16,537 bases of DNA from Clostridiales bacterium (GTDB lineage Bacteria; Bacillota; Clostridia; Christensenellales; Aristaeellaceae), in the NCBI GenBank assembly GCA_012514225.1, contig JAAZAQ010000220.1, forward strand, positions 1 to 16,537. Reading direction: 5' to 3'. The position numbers and the translations under genes were made by a program. The notes under the pieces were generated by a model. The model saw only the letters and a program-made list of their open reading frames with translations, did no database searches and was not told the origin of the DNA. Positions within the stretch are counted from its first letter, which is position 1; every line of letters starts with the position of its first letter. This document shows, piece after piece, positions 1 through 7,529 of this stretch.

Positions 1-467
1 TCCGCGCCGTAAAAGGCCTCCGGCGCCGTTTCCTTGTGCTCCAGCTCCTTGTAGACGCTGAAAAAGTGCTTGATTTCGGCGAACATGTGGGGCGGCAGGT
101 CGTGGATGTCCTTCCAGCCGTTCATCTGCGGCTCCCCGAAGGGGATGGCGACGATTTTCTCGTCCCGCTTGCCCTGGTCGAGCATGATGAGCACCCCGAT
201 GGGGTACACGTCCACCGAGCACAGCGGCGCCAGCGGCTCGGTGCACAGCACCAGCACGTCCAGGTGGTCGCCATCCTCCGACAGGGTGCGCGGGATGAAG
301 CCGTAGTTGGCCGGGTAGTGGGTGGAGGTGTAGAGGATGCGGTCCAGCAGCAGCATGCCGGTCACCTTGTCCGCCTCGTACTTGTTCTTGCTGCCCTTGG
401 GGATTTCGATGACGGCGCGGAAACGCTCCGGCCGCACGTATTCCTGCGGAATCTGGTCCCAGATCAT
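1..467 (-). CDS. ppa: Inorganic pyrophosphatase, family I (3' end cut by window edge)
   Basis: Cytoplasmic enzyme that hydrolyses pyrophosphate to two phosphates and so pulls biosynthetic reactions forward. About 155 residues are visible; the stop lies beyond position 1. The protein starts MIWDQIPQEYV and carries the family I landmarks: an EIPKGSKNKYE segment near residues 22-32, HYPANYGFIP near 52-61, and the acidic metal-binding signature DGDHLDVLVL (D-x-D-x-x-D) near 67-76. The ATG at 467 is preceded by a clear AAAGGAGAG ribosome binding site and a plausible promoter at 498-526. It lies downstream of the tRNA operon on the same strand, but a terminator separates them, so it is probably its own unit. 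The family call is secure. Only the C-terminal end is missing. Confidence 0.95.
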   Translation of the reverse strand, partial: MIWDQIPQEYVRPERFRAVIEIPKGSKNKYEADKVTGMLLLDRILYTSTHYPANYGFIPRTLSEDGDHLDVLVLCTEPLAPLCSVDVYPIGVLIMLDQGKRDEKIVAIPFGEPQMNGWKDIHDLPPHMFAEIKHFFSVYKELEHKETAPEAFYGA

Positions 468-497
468 AAGTCTCTCCTTTCAACAGGGCTGATTCCC

Positions 498-526
498 AGT
501 ATACCGGCGGTGTCGTGATAAAGCAA
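498..526 (-). promoter_or_regulatory. Promoter of ppa (sigma-A type)
   Basis: On the minus strand, TTGCTT (521-526) and TATACT (498-503) are separated by exactly 17 bp. The -10 box lies about 30 bp before the ppa start codon, leaving a short leader that holds the AAAGGAGAG ribosome binding site. Assigned from match to the consensus and position only. Confidence 0.7.
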
Positions 527-572
527 AAGCGGGCGGCTGTTTTATTGAACCGGCCCGGAGCGGGGCGGATGG

Positions 573-605
573 AAAACGCCCGGCGTTCCTTGCGGACACC
601 GGGCG
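573..605 (-). terminator. Intrinsic terminator of the tRNA operon
   Basis: Starting 4 nt after the end of tRNA-Tyr on the minus strand there is a hairpin with a perfect 7-bp outer stem, CGCCCGG (599-605) with CCGGGCG (577-583). It is extended inward by T-G, G-C, T-A and, past a one-base bulge, two C-G pairs around a GCAA loop. TTTT follows directly (573-576). It closes the six-tRNA transcript and insulates ppa from it. Confidence 0.8.
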
Positions 606-608
606 CCT

Positions 609-693
<85 letters not shown>

Positions 694-696
694 ATG

Positions 697-773
697 TGGA
701 GCTGGTGAAGGGACTTGAACCCGCAACCTGCTGATTACAAATCAGCTGCTCTGCCAATTGAGCTACACCAGCA
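697..773 (-). tRNA. tRNA-Thr (anticodon TGT)
   Basis: 77 nt including an encoded CCA. Acceptor GCTGGTG pairs with CACCAGC and the discriminator is T. The anticodon stem is GCTGA/TCAGC and the loop is TTTGTAA. One oddity: the T-stem halves are GCGGG and CCCTT, which leaves a C-T mismatch at the second pair (position 709 against 724) next to a G-T wobble. Otherwise canonical. Confidence 0.95.
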
Positions 774-794
774 AGGACCCAACCAGCAGAATAA

Positions 795-871
795 TGGCGA
801 CCCGGAAGGGGCTCGAACCCTCGACCTCCAGCGTGACAGGCTGGCATTCTAACCAACTGAACTACCGGGCC
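795..871 (-). tRNA. tRNA-Asp (anticodon GTC)
   Basis: 77 nt including an encoded CCA. Acceptor GGCCCGG pairs with CCGGGTC (one G-T wobble) and the discriminator is G, as usual for tRNA-Asp. The anticodon loop is CTGTCAC in a well-paired stem, and the T-loop is TTCGAGC. Second-to-last spacer of the array (21 nt) separates it from tRNA-Thr. Confidence 0.96.
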
Positions 872-877
872 AGAAAT

Positions 878-954
878 TGGTGGGCCTTCAGGGACTTGAA
901 CCCCGGACCAACCGGTTATGAGCCGGCCGCTCTGACCAACTGAGCTAAAGGCCC
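878..954 (-). tRNA. tRNA with CAT anticodon: tRNA-Met (elongator) or tRNA-Ile2
   Basis: 77 nt including an encoded CCA. Acceptor GGGCCTT pairs with AAGGCCC, the discriminator is A, and the anticodon loop is CTCATAA. It is not the initiator, because the first base pair is a normal G-C and the anticodon stem lacks the three-G-C set of tRNA-fMet. From memory, the GGxCCTTTAGCTCAG 5' half resembles Firmicutes tRNA-Ile2, whose CAT is modified to lysidine by TilS, at least as much as elongator tRNA-Met. Anticodon reading alone cannot decide between them. The tRNA itself is certain; the amino acid is not. Confidence 0.9.
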
Positions 955-984
955 AAAGCCATCCGAGTGGCGAGGTTCAGAAAG

Positions 985-1059
985 TGGTGACCCCGAGGGG
1001 ACTCGAACCCCTGTTACCGCCGTGAAAGGGCGGTGTCTTGACCGCTTGACCACGGGGCC
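985..1059 (-). tRNA. tRNA-Glu (anticodon TTC)
   Basis: 75 nt including an encoded CCA. Acceptor GGCCCCG pairs with CGGGGTC and the discriminator is A. The anticodon loop is CTTTCAC between CCGCC and GGCGG, and the T-stem AGGGG/CCCCT is fully paired. It is the second gene in the transcript, after tRNA-Pro. Confidence 0.96.
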
Positions 1060-1080
1060 CCATGTCTTCATCCCGGTTTC

Positions 1081-1157
1081 TGGTCGGGGTGAAGGGATTT
1101 GAACCCCCGGCCCCATGCTCCCAAAGCACGTGCGCTACCAGGCTGCGCTACACCCCG
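1081..1157 (-). tRNA. tRNA-Pro (anticodon TGG)
   Basis: 77 nt including an encoded CCA. Acceptor CGGGGTG pairs with CACCCCG, giving the C1-G72 first pair typical of bacterial tRNA-Pro, and the discriminator is A. The anticodon loop is TTTGGGA. It is the first gene of the operon, starting about 30 bp after the -10 box. Confidence 0.96.
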
Positions 1158-1187
1158 AAGGCTGCCGCCGGAGCGGCGACAATGGGT

Positions 1188-1216
1188 ATATTACTAAAGC
1201 AGTTTCCGCTTGTCAA
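1188..1216 (-). promoter_or_regulatory. Promoter of the six-tRNA operon
   Basis: On the minus strand a perfect -35 TTGACA (1211-1216) is followed after 17 bp by TAATAT (1188-1193), one base from the consensus -10. It lies about 30 bp before tRNA-Pro. Such a strong promoter fits a stable-RNA operon. It is divergent from the ppiB promoter, with about 70 bp between the two -35 boxes. Confidence 0.88.
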
Positions 1217-1286
1217 GCCATTCCAAACAGAAATCCGCGCGCGCCCCGGCACGGCGTTCCCGCCGGCCCGGCGAAGGCGCGCTTCG

Positions 1287-1315
1287 TTGACACCCGGTGC
1301 CGATGCGGCTATGAT
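1287..1315 (+). promoter_or_regulatory. Promoter of the ppiB-zapA-U32-mutS2-TCS-ispE run
   Basis: Perfect -35 TTGACA (1287-1292), a 17-bp spacer, then TATGAT (1310-1315). The -10 box is about 36 bp before the ppiB ATG, and a GGGAGG ribosome binding site lies in the short leader. No other obvious promoter-sized gap occurs before ispE, so it may drive all seven genes. Promoters inside coding sequence cannot be excluded. Confidence 0.85.
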
Positions 1316-1351
1316 TCGCAAGGGAAAACAACCTGCACGGGAGGATTCGCC

Positions 1352-1876
1352 ATGTCGGAAAACCTGCGCCCCACTTTTACCATCACCCTGGAGAACGGGA
1401 AGACCCTGACCGGGGAGCTGTACCCGGAGACCGCGCCGGAGAGCGTCGGCAACTTCGCGGCCCTGGCCAACCAGGCCTTTTACGACGGCCTGATTTTCCA
1501 CCGCGTTATCCCAGGCTTCATGATCCAGGGCGGCTGCCCCTCCGGCACCGGCATGGGCGGCCCGGGCTACCAGATCAAGGGCGAATTCGCCGCCAACGGG
1601 GTCAAGAACCCGCTGCGCCACGGCCGGGGCGTGCTGAGCATGGCCCGCAGCGCGCGCAACGACTCCGCCGGCTCCCAGTTCTTCATTATGGTCGCCGACG
1701 CGCCGCACCTGGACGGCGCCTACGCCGCCTTCGGCCGGGTGCTTTCCGGCATGGAGGCCGCCGACGACATCGTGGCCGCCAAGCGCGACGCGGCGGACCG
1801 CCCGAAGGTCCCCCAGGTCATCCGCAGCATCCGGGTGGACACGCACGGCCGGGAATACCCCTTCAAGAGGATGTGA
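1352..1876 (+). CDS. ppiB: Peptidyl-prolyl cis-trans isomerase, cyclophilin type
   Basis: 174-residue single-domain cyclophilin that catalyses cis-trans isomerisation of proline peptide bonds. There is no signal peptide, so it should be cytoplasmic. The cyclophilin core is clear: FHRVIPGFMIQGG at about residues 49-61 with the catalytic Arg51, the GTGMGGPGYQI loop near 65-75, SAGSQFFIM near 105-113 and HLDGAYAAFG near 119-128. The ATG at 1352 follows GGGAGG (1339-1344) at good spacing. The reading frame stays open upstream, but that stretch overlaps tRNA-Pro and the promoter, so the longer frame is rejected. It is the first gene of the long operon and its stop overlaps the zapA start. Family assignment is firm; the exact ppiA/ppiB naming is convention. 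Confidence 0.95.
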   Translation: MSENLRPTFTITLENGKTLTGELYPETAPESVGNFAALANQAFYDGLIFHRVIPGFMIQGGCPSGTGMGGPGYQIKGEFAANGVKNPLRHGRGVLSMARSARNDSAGSQFFIMVADAPHLDGAYAAFGRVLSGMEAADDIVAAKRDAADRPKVPQVIRSIRVDTHGREYPFKRM

Positions 1877-2151
1877 GCCCGGTGCAGGTGCAGCGCGCCA
1901 CGGTCACCGTTTCCGGCAAAAGCTACGAGCTGTCCGGCCTGGACAGCGAGGAGCACTACCGGCACGTGGCCGAGGTGACCGACCGGCGCATTGCGGAGAC
2001 GGCGCGGCAGAACCCCCGGCTGGACCGGGAGGGCGCGGCGGTCGCCGCGGCGCTTTCCCTGGCGGACGAGCTGGTCAAGTCCCGGCACACGCTCTCGCGC
2101 CTGCGCAGGCAGCTGGAGGAAACGCGGGGGGCGGATGAAGCCGGGGCCTGA
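1873..2151 (+). CDS. zapA: Cell division protein ZapA
   Basis: 92-residue ZapA-family protein. ZapA binds FtsZ and promotes bundling of its filaments at the division site. An N-terminal beta region (VTVSGKSYELSG, about residues 10-21) leads into the HYRHVAEVTDRRI helix and then a long C-terminal helix (about 54-88, AVAAALSLADELVKSRHTLSRLRRQLEE) suited to coiled-coil dimerisation. The NPRLD motif before the long helix is typical of Firmicutes ZapA. The start is taken as GTG at 1873, overlapping the ppiB stop by 4 nt with AGAGG just upstream; a second in-frame GTG at 1882 is possible. The last 17 nt overlap the U32 gene. ZapA next to a U32 gene and mutS2 is a familiar Firmicutes arrangement, which supports the call. 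Confidence 0.88.
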   Translation: MSPVQVQRATVTVSGKSYELSGLDSEEHYRHVAEVTDRRIAETARQNPRLDREGAAVAAALSLADELVKSRHTLSRLRRQLEETRGADEAGA

Positions 2152-4471
2152 GCTGCTGGCGCCCGCCGGCGGCATGGACGCGCTGCGGGCCGCGGTCAGC
2201 GCGGGCGCGGACGCCGTGTACCTGGGCGCCGCCGCCTTCGGCGCGCGGGCAAGCGCCGGATTCAGCGACGAAGACCTGGCGCGGGCCGTCCGCTTCGCCC
2301 ACCTCTACGGCCGGCGCGTGTACGTGACTGTCAACACGCTCGTCAAACAGCCGGAATGGCCGCAGATGAAGCCCCTGCTGCGGAAGCTGGCCGGCTGGCG
2401 GGCGGACGCCCTCATCGTGCAGGACCTGGGCCTGCTGGCCCTGATCAAGCAGGAGTTCCCGGAGCTGTGCGTGCACGCCAGCACGCAGATGAGCGTCCAC
2501 AACGCCCATGGCGCCCTGCTGCTCAGGGAACTGGGCGTGTCCCGCGTCGTGCTGGCGCGGGAATGCAGCCTGGAAGACATCCGGGCGGTCGCGGACACGG
2601 GCATCGAGACCGAGGTCTTCGTCCACGGCGCGCAATGCGTCAGCGTCAGCGGGCAGTGCCTGTTCTCCTCCCACATCGGCGGCCGCAGCGGCAACCGCGG
2701 GCGCTGCGCCCAGCCCTGCCGGCTCAGCTACGCCTACCGCGGGAAGGAAGGCGCGCTGCTGTCGATGCGGGACCTCAACCTGCTGGAGCGGCTGCCCCAG
2801 TTGCTGGCCGCCGGCGCCGGCAGCTTCAAGATCGAGGGTCGGCTCAAGCGCCCGGAGTACGTGCGCATCGTGACCCACGCCTACCGGCAGGCGCTGGACG
2901 CCGCCAAAAGGGGTGAGCCCTTCGACGCCGGGGACAGCCAGGACGCGATGGAGCGGGTGTTTTCCCGGGGGTTCACGCAAGGGCACGCGGGCGGGCGTCA
3001 GGACGCGGGGCTGGTCAACCCGGAGCGCGTTTCCCACTACGGGCGCCTCATCGGGACGGTGGGCGCCCTGCAAAGCCGCAAGGGCTTTTACCTGGCGGAC
3101 GTCCTGCTGGCACAGCGCCTTAGCCAGGGCGACGGGCTGCAGCTGCGAGGGAGCGCGGAGCAGGACCTGATTTACTCCGGCCCGGACGTCGCCCCCGGCG
3201 CCACGGCCGTCCTGCGCCTCCGGGCGGGCGCGAAGCCCGGGGACGCGGTCTGGCGCCTGCAGGACGAGGCGCAGCTGCGGCAGGCGCGGGAGGACGCCCT
3301 CCGGCTGCCGCCTGTCCCCTTCGACGCGCATCTGGCCGCCCACCCGGGCGAGCCCGCCCGCCTGACGCTGGATGCCGGTGAGGCGGCATGCTCCGTCGAA
3401 GGGGCCGCGCCTTCGCCCGCGCAAAACCAGCCCCTGGACGCGGAAACCGCGCGCCGCGCCCTGGGGAAAACCGGCGGCACGCCCTTCGCCTTGAACCGGC
3501 TGGCGGTCATCAGCCGCTCCCCCGCCTTCCTGCCGATCGCTGAGCTCAACCGCCTGCGGCGGGACGGTCTCGCGGCGCTGGAAGACGCGCTGGCCGACGC
3601 GCACCGGGTTTCGCCGGCCGCCCCTCCTTCCTTTGATTTTTCGGCCGAATCCACGCCTGTCCGGCCCGAGACCCTGCTGTACGCCGTCCTGTCGGTGGAC
3701 GCCGACCGGAAAGCCGTCCGCGAGGCCGGCGCCGCGCGGCTGGTGCTCGCCCCGGACAACTTCCGGCGCGGCCAGCCCGAAAAATGGCTCGGCCAAATGC
3801 AGGAAGGCGACCTGCTGCTGCTGCCCCGGCAGGTGGACGACGGAACGCTCGCGCGCCTGCTTCCCCTTTTAAAGGAAGCCCGTTTTGGCGTCATGGCGGA
3901 CAACGCCGGCCAGCTGCGCCTGAAGGCGCCCGGCCCCCTGTACGCCGGGGAGGGGATTCCCGCCTGGAACGCCCAAAGCCTCCGATTGCTGGCCGGCCTG
4001 GGCGTGCGGGGGGCGGTCCTGTCGCGCGAGCTGTCCGGGGAGGACGTGGCGGCGCTGCCGAAGGACGTGCTGGAGCTGCTCCTCCCGGTTTACGGGCGCG
4101 CGCAGCTGATGCAGCTGAACCACTGCCCGGAGCGGCTGCACCGCGGGCTGTCCGCGGGCCGGGCGGGCTGCCGGTTGTGCGAAAAGGGAGAGGGCGCAAG
4201 GGGCAGGGCGCTGGAGGACCGCTTCGGCTGCCGCTATCCCCTGTCCCCCGTCTTTTTCGACCGGGGATGCCTGGTTTCGCTGCACCACCACAAGCCGCTG
4301 CACCTGTCCTCCCTGGCCGCCCGCGGGACGAGCTGGCTGATGGATTTGCGCCAGGAAACGCCGGAGGCGGCCGCCGCCGTCACAAGGCACTATGCCGCGC
4401 TGCTTGCGGGGGAAATTTCGCAGGACGCTGGCGCGCCCGAGGCCGGGCGGTATGTGGAAGGCGTCTTATAG
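2135..4471 (+). CDS. Peptidase U32 family protein with C-terminal extension (RlhA-like)
   Basis: 778 residues. The N-terminal half (about 1-310) is a U32 domain beginning ELLAPAGGMDALRAAVSAGAD. The family signature lies at E160-x-F-x-x-G-A-x-C168, followed by C175, C191 and C195. Four cysteines at this spacing are conserved in E. coli RlhA, which hydroxylates a 23S rRNA cytidine; other U32 proteins act in tRNA hydroxylation or as collagenase-like proteins. The rest resembles the DUF3656-containing long U32 proteins of Clostridia and ends with more cysteines (C664, C679, C682 and others) that could bind metal. An RNA-modifying role is more likely than proteolysis, but this is inference from the family. 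The ATG at 2135 sits inside the zapA end behind a G-rich site, implying translational coupling. mutS2 follows after 18 nt. Confidence 0.9.
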   Translation: MKPGPELLAPAGGMDALRAAVSAGADAVYLGAAAFGARASAGFSDEDLARAVRFAHLYGRRVYVTVNTLVKQPEWPQMKPLLRKLAGWRADALIVQDLGLLALIKQEFPELCVHASTQMSVHNAHGALLLRELGVSRVVLARECSLEDIRAVADTGIETEVFVHGAQCVSVSGQCLFSSHIGGRSGNRGRCAQPCRLSYAYRGKEGALLSMRDLNLLERLPQLLAAGAGSFKIEGRLKRPEYVRIVTHAYRQALDAAKRGEPFDAGDSQDAMERVFSRGFTQGHAGGRQDAGLVNPERVSHYGRLIGTVGALQSRKGFYLADVLLAQRLSQGDGLQLRGSAEQDLIYSGPDVAPGATAVLRLRAGAKPGDAVWRLQDEAQLRQAREDALRLPPVPFDAHLAAHPGEPARLTLDAGEAACSVEGAAPSPAQNQPLDAETARRALGKTGGTPFALNRLAVISRSPAFLPIAELNRLRRDGLAALEDALADAHRVSPAAPPSFDFSAESTPVRPETLLYAVLSVDADRKAVREAGAARLVLAPDNFRRGQPEKWLGQMQEGDLLLLPRQVDDGTLARLLPLLKEARFGVMADNAGQLRLKAPGPLYAGEGIPAWNAQSLRLLAGLGVRGAVLSRELSGEDVAALPKDVLELLLPVYGRAQLMQLNHCPERLHRGLSAGRAGCRLCEKGEGARGRALEDRFGCRYPLSPVFFDRGCLVSLHHHKPLHLSSLAARGTSWLMDLRQETPEAAAAVTRHYAALLAGEISQDAGAPEAGRYVEGVL

Positions 4472-4489
4472 GACGACGAGGAGAGACGG

Positions 4490-6835
4490 ATGAACCAGAA
4501 ATCCCTTCGCACGCTGGAGTTCACCAAAATCCGCGCGCAATTGGCGGAGCTGGCCCTGACCGAGCCGGGCCGGGCGCGCTGCGAGGCGCTGATACCCCAG
4601 CGCCGCCTGGAGGCCGCGCAGCGCGCGCAGGAGGACACCGAGCAGGCGCTGCTGGTGCTGCTGCGCCGGGGCGACAACCCCCTGATTCCCTTCAAGGACG
4701 TCGGCGCCTGGCTGGGGCTGGCCCAGAAGGGCTCCACCCTGCCGCCCCGCGCCCTGCTGGACATCGCGGAGACCCTGCGCGCCGCCGCCGCCGCCCGGAA
4801 CGCGCTGGCGGAGGACGAGGAGCAGCGCACCCCACAGCTGACCGCGCTGGCGGCCGGGCTGACCGCGCTGCGCCCGGTCGAGCGGGCGATTTCAAGCGCC
4901 CTGATCAGCGAGGAGGAGGTCGCCGACACCGCCAGCCCCCAGCTGGCGGACATCCGCCGGCACATGCGGCTGTGCAACGACCGCATCCGCGACAGGCTGC
5001 AGTCCTTCCTGACCGGCGCCCAGAGCAAGTACCTGCAGGACGGCCTGGTGACGGTGCGCGGGGGGCGCTACGTCATCCCCGTCAAGCAGGAGTACCGCAG
5101 CCAGGTGCCCGGCCTGGTGCACGACCAGTCCTCCACCGGGGCGACCCTGTTTGTCGAGCCGATGGCGGTGGTGGAGGCCGGCAACGAGCTCAAGCAGTGG
5201 CAGGCGCAGGAGCGGCAGGAAATCGAGCGCATCCTGGCCGCGCTGTCGGCGACCGTGGCGGAAAACGCCGGGGACATCGCCGGGAACCTGGATATCTTGA
5301 TCGAGCTGGACTTCCGCTTCGCCAAGGCGGCCCTGGCCCGGCGGATGAACGCGGTGCGGCCCAAGCTGAACGAGCGGGGCTACCTGAAGCTGGTCCGGGT
5401 GCGCCACCCGCTGATTCCCGCGGAGCAGGTGGTGCCCTGCGACCTGTGGCTGGGCGAGGACTTCACCACCCTGGTCATCACCGGGCCCAACACCGGCGGC
5501 AAGACCGTGACGCTCAAAACCGTCGGCCTGATGACGCTGATGAGCCTGGCGGGCATGCATGTGCCCGGGCAATTGGGGACGGAGCTGTCCGTGTTCGACA
5601 ACGTCTTCGCCGATATCGGCGACGAGCAGAGCATCGAGCAGTCGCTGTCCACCTTTTCCTCGCACATGTCCAACATCGTCTCCATCCTGGAGGACGCCGG
5701 CCGGGGCGACCTGGCGCTGTTCGACGAGCTGGGCGCCGGCACCGACCCGACCGAGGGCGCGGCCCTGGCCCAGGCCATCCTGAGCCGCATGCTCAAGCTG
5801 GGCGTCCGCTGCGTGGCGACGACGCACTACAGCGAACTGAAGGCCTTCGCCCTGGCGACGCCCGGCGCGCAGAACGCCAGCGTGGAGTTCGACGTATCCA
5901 CCCTGAGCCCCACCTACAAGCTGTCCATCGGCGTGCCGGGCAAGTCCAACGCCTTTGAGATTTCCAGGCGCCTGGGCCTGTCCGACGCGCTGATCGCGGA
6001 CGCGCAGGCCCTTTTATCCCGGGAAACGCTGCTGTTTGAGGACGTCATCGCCAAGGCGCAGACCCAGCGGCAGGCCGCGGACCGGGAGCGGGAGGCGGCG
6101 GAGGAAGCCCGGCAGGAAAGCGAGCGGCTGCGCCTGGAATCCGAGCGCCTGCACCGGGAGGTGGCGGCGCTGCGCGCGGACGCCCGCCAGAAGGCGAGGG
6201 ACGAAGCCCGCCGCATCGTGGAAAAGGCCAAGCGCGAGAGCGCGCAGATTCTGGTGGAATTGAAGGGCCTGCAGGCCGCCGACCCCAACGCCGTCAACCG
6301 GCTGAGAAGGCGGATGGAGGGGCTGCAGGACGACCTGTCCGGCGGCCTGGGCGAGCCCCCGGAGAGCGAGGTGCTGGAGCCGGAGGACCTGAAGGAGGGC
6401 ATGGCCCTCCGCCTGGCGCTCAACGACGCCGAGACCGTCCTGCTGAGCCTGCCGGATCAGAAGGGCGAGGTGCTGGTGCAGGCGGGGCCGGCCAAGATGC
6501 GCGTGCCGCTGTCCCATTTGAAGCCCGCCCCGAGAAAAACCCCCGCGAAAAAGACCGTGGTCCGTTCCGACACCTCCCTGGCGGCGCGTAGCGTCAAGAG
6601 CGAGTGCGACGTGCGCGGCATGGCGCTGGACGAGGCCGAGAGCGCGGTGGACGCCTACCTGGACGCGGCCGCGATGGCGGGGCTCAACGAGGTGTTCGTC
6701 ATCCACGGCAAGGGCACGGGCACCCTGCGCCGGGGGCTCAAGGAGCACCTGCGGCGCCATCCCCACGTGCAAGGCCAGCGCGCGGGCCGCTACGGCGAGG
6801 GCGAGGACGGCGTGACGGTGGTCACCCTCAGGTAA
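4490..6835 (+). CDS. mutS2: Endonuclease MutS2 (MutS-family ATPase with Smr domain)
   Basis: 781 residues, usual length for the family. MutS2 lacks the mismatch-recognition domain of MutS. It has been linked to suppression of recombination and, in Bacillus subtilis, to rescue of collided ribosomes. Visible order: N-terminal core and lever (1-320), ATPase with Walker A GPNTGGKT (332-339), Walker B LALFDE (408-413, D412-E413) and the TTHYSELK switch, then a charged coiled-coil region (about 515-620, rich in E, R, A and Q). The C-terminal Smr domain has DVRG (D707) and HGKGTG (739-744), the nuclease-associated motifs. The ATG at 4490 follows GAGGAGAG. The stop TAA overlaps the AAGGAGG ribosome binding site of the response regulator, which suggests coupling. 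All key residues seem intact. Confidence 0.97.
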   Translation: MNQKSLRTLEFTKIRAQLAELALTEPGRARCEALIPQRRLEAAQRAQEDTEQALLVLLRRGDNPLIPFKDVGAWLGLAQKGSTLPPRALLDIAETLRAAAAARNALAEDEEQRTPQLTALAAGLTALRPVERAISSALISEEEVADTASPQLADIRRHMRLCNDRIRDRLQSFLTGAQSKYLQDGLVTVRGGRYVIPVKQEYRSQVPGLVHDQSSTGATLFVEPMAVVEAGNELKQWQAQERQEIERILAALSATVAENAGDIAGNLDILIELDFRFAKAALARRMNAVRPKLNERGYLKLVRVRHPLIPAEQVVPCDLWLGEDFTTLVITGPNTGGKTVTLKTVGLMTLMSLAGMHVPGQLGTELSVFDNVFADIGDEQSIEQSLSTFSSHMSNIVSILEDAGRGDLALFDELGAGTDPTEGAALAQAILSRMLKLGVRCVATTHYSELKAFALATPGAQNASVEFDVSTLSPTYKLSIGVPGKSNAFEISRRLGLSDALIADAQALLSRETLLFEDVIAKAQTQRQAADREREAAEEARQESERLRLESERLHREVAALRADARQKARDEARRIVEKAKRESAQILVELKGLQAADPNAVNRLRRRMEGLQDDLSGGLGEPPESEVLEPEDLKEGMALRLALNDAETVLLSLPDQKGEVLVQAGPAKMRVPLSHLKPAPRKTPAKKTVVRSDTSLAARSVKSECDVRGMALDEAESAVDAYLDAAAMAGLNEVFVIHGKGTGTLRRGLKEHLRRHPHVQGQRAGRYGEGEDGVTVVTLR

Positions 6836-6845
6836 GGAGGCGGAT

Positions 6846-7529
6846 ATGAAGCAGACCGTATTCGTGGTGGACGACGACCCGAACATCGCCAGGCTGCTGC
6901 GGCTGTACCTGGACCAGGAGGGCTTCGAGGTCAAAACCTTCCTGCGCGGGGACGAGGCGCTGGCCGCCTTCCGGCAGGCCGAGCCGGCCCTGATGCTGCT
7001 GGACATCATGCTGCCGGGCGTGGACGGCTGGGAGGTGTGCCGCGAGGTGCGCAAAAAGAGCCGGCTGCCCATCATTATGCTCAGCGCGAAGGAGGAGACC
7101 TTCGACAAGGTGAAGAGCCTGGAGCTGGGCGCGGACGACTACGTGACCAAGCCCTTCGACCCCAAGGAGCTGCTGGCCCGGGTCAAGGCCGTCCTTCGCC
7201 GCAGCGCGGCGGGCGCCGGGCAGGAGGACGCGCTGCGCTTCCCCGGGCTGTCCCTGAGCCTGATATCCTACCAGGCCGTCTACGACGGGCAGGTCGTCCC
7301 GATGCCGCCCAAGGAGCTGGAGCTGCTCTACTTCCTGGCCAGCCACCAGAACCAGGTCTTCACCCGGGAGCAGCTGCTGGAGAAGGTATGGGGCTTCGAC
7401 TACTTCGGCGACAGCCGCACGGTGGACGTGCACGTCAAGCGCCTGCGGGAGAAGCTGCCGGAATCGGAGCGCTTCGGCTGGCTCATCTCGACCGTGTGGT
7501 CCGTCGGCTACAAGTTTGAGGTCCGGTAG
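6846..7529 (+). CDS. OmpR/PhoB-family response regulator
   Basis: 227-residue transcription factor of a two-component system. The receiver domain (1-120) has the acidic pocket D9-D10-D11, phospho-acceptor D53 in LLDIMLPGVDG, the switch Ser80 and Lys102 in YVTKPFDPKELL. The winged-helix DNA-binding domain (about 130-226) contains PPKELELLYFLASH, EQLLEKVWG and SRTVDVHVKRLREKL, ending SVGYKFEVR. The ATG at 6846 has a textbook AAGGAGG five bases upstream, made partly from the mutS2 stop. The kinase gene follows with a 1-nt overlap, so the two are surely partners. Target genes cannot be read from sequence, and no regulator-specific name is warranted. Confidence 0.96.
   Translation: MKQTVFVVDDDPNIARLLRLYLDQEGFEVKTFLRGDEALAAFRQAEPALMLLDIMLPGVDGWEVCREVRKKSRLPIIMLSAKEETFDKVKSLELGADDYVTKPFDPKELLARVKAVLRRSAAGAGQEDALRFPGLSLSLISYQAVYDGQVVPMPPKELELLYFLASHQNQVFTREQLLEKVWGFDYFGDSRTVDVHVKRLREKLPESERFGWLISTVWSVGYKFEVR

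Noticed and set aside
1115..1351. Upstream in-frame extension of ppiB
   Set aside because: It runs through tRNA-Pro and both divergent promoters. The ATG at 1352 has the ribosome binding site and the cyclophilin fold starts there.
2075..3796. Long open frame of 573 codons on the minus strand, opposite the U32 gene
   Set aside because: It mirrors the codon phase of a real, well-supported U32 gene. Its translation is low-complexity, rich in Arg, Gly, Ala and Gln, with no family motif. Very high GC removes stop codons from other frames.
3784..5958. 724-codon open frame on the plus strand across the U32-mutS2 junction
   Set aside because: It overlaps two recognised genes in another frame and translates to Arg/Gly/Ala/Pro-rich sequence without motifs. 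It is a GC artefact.
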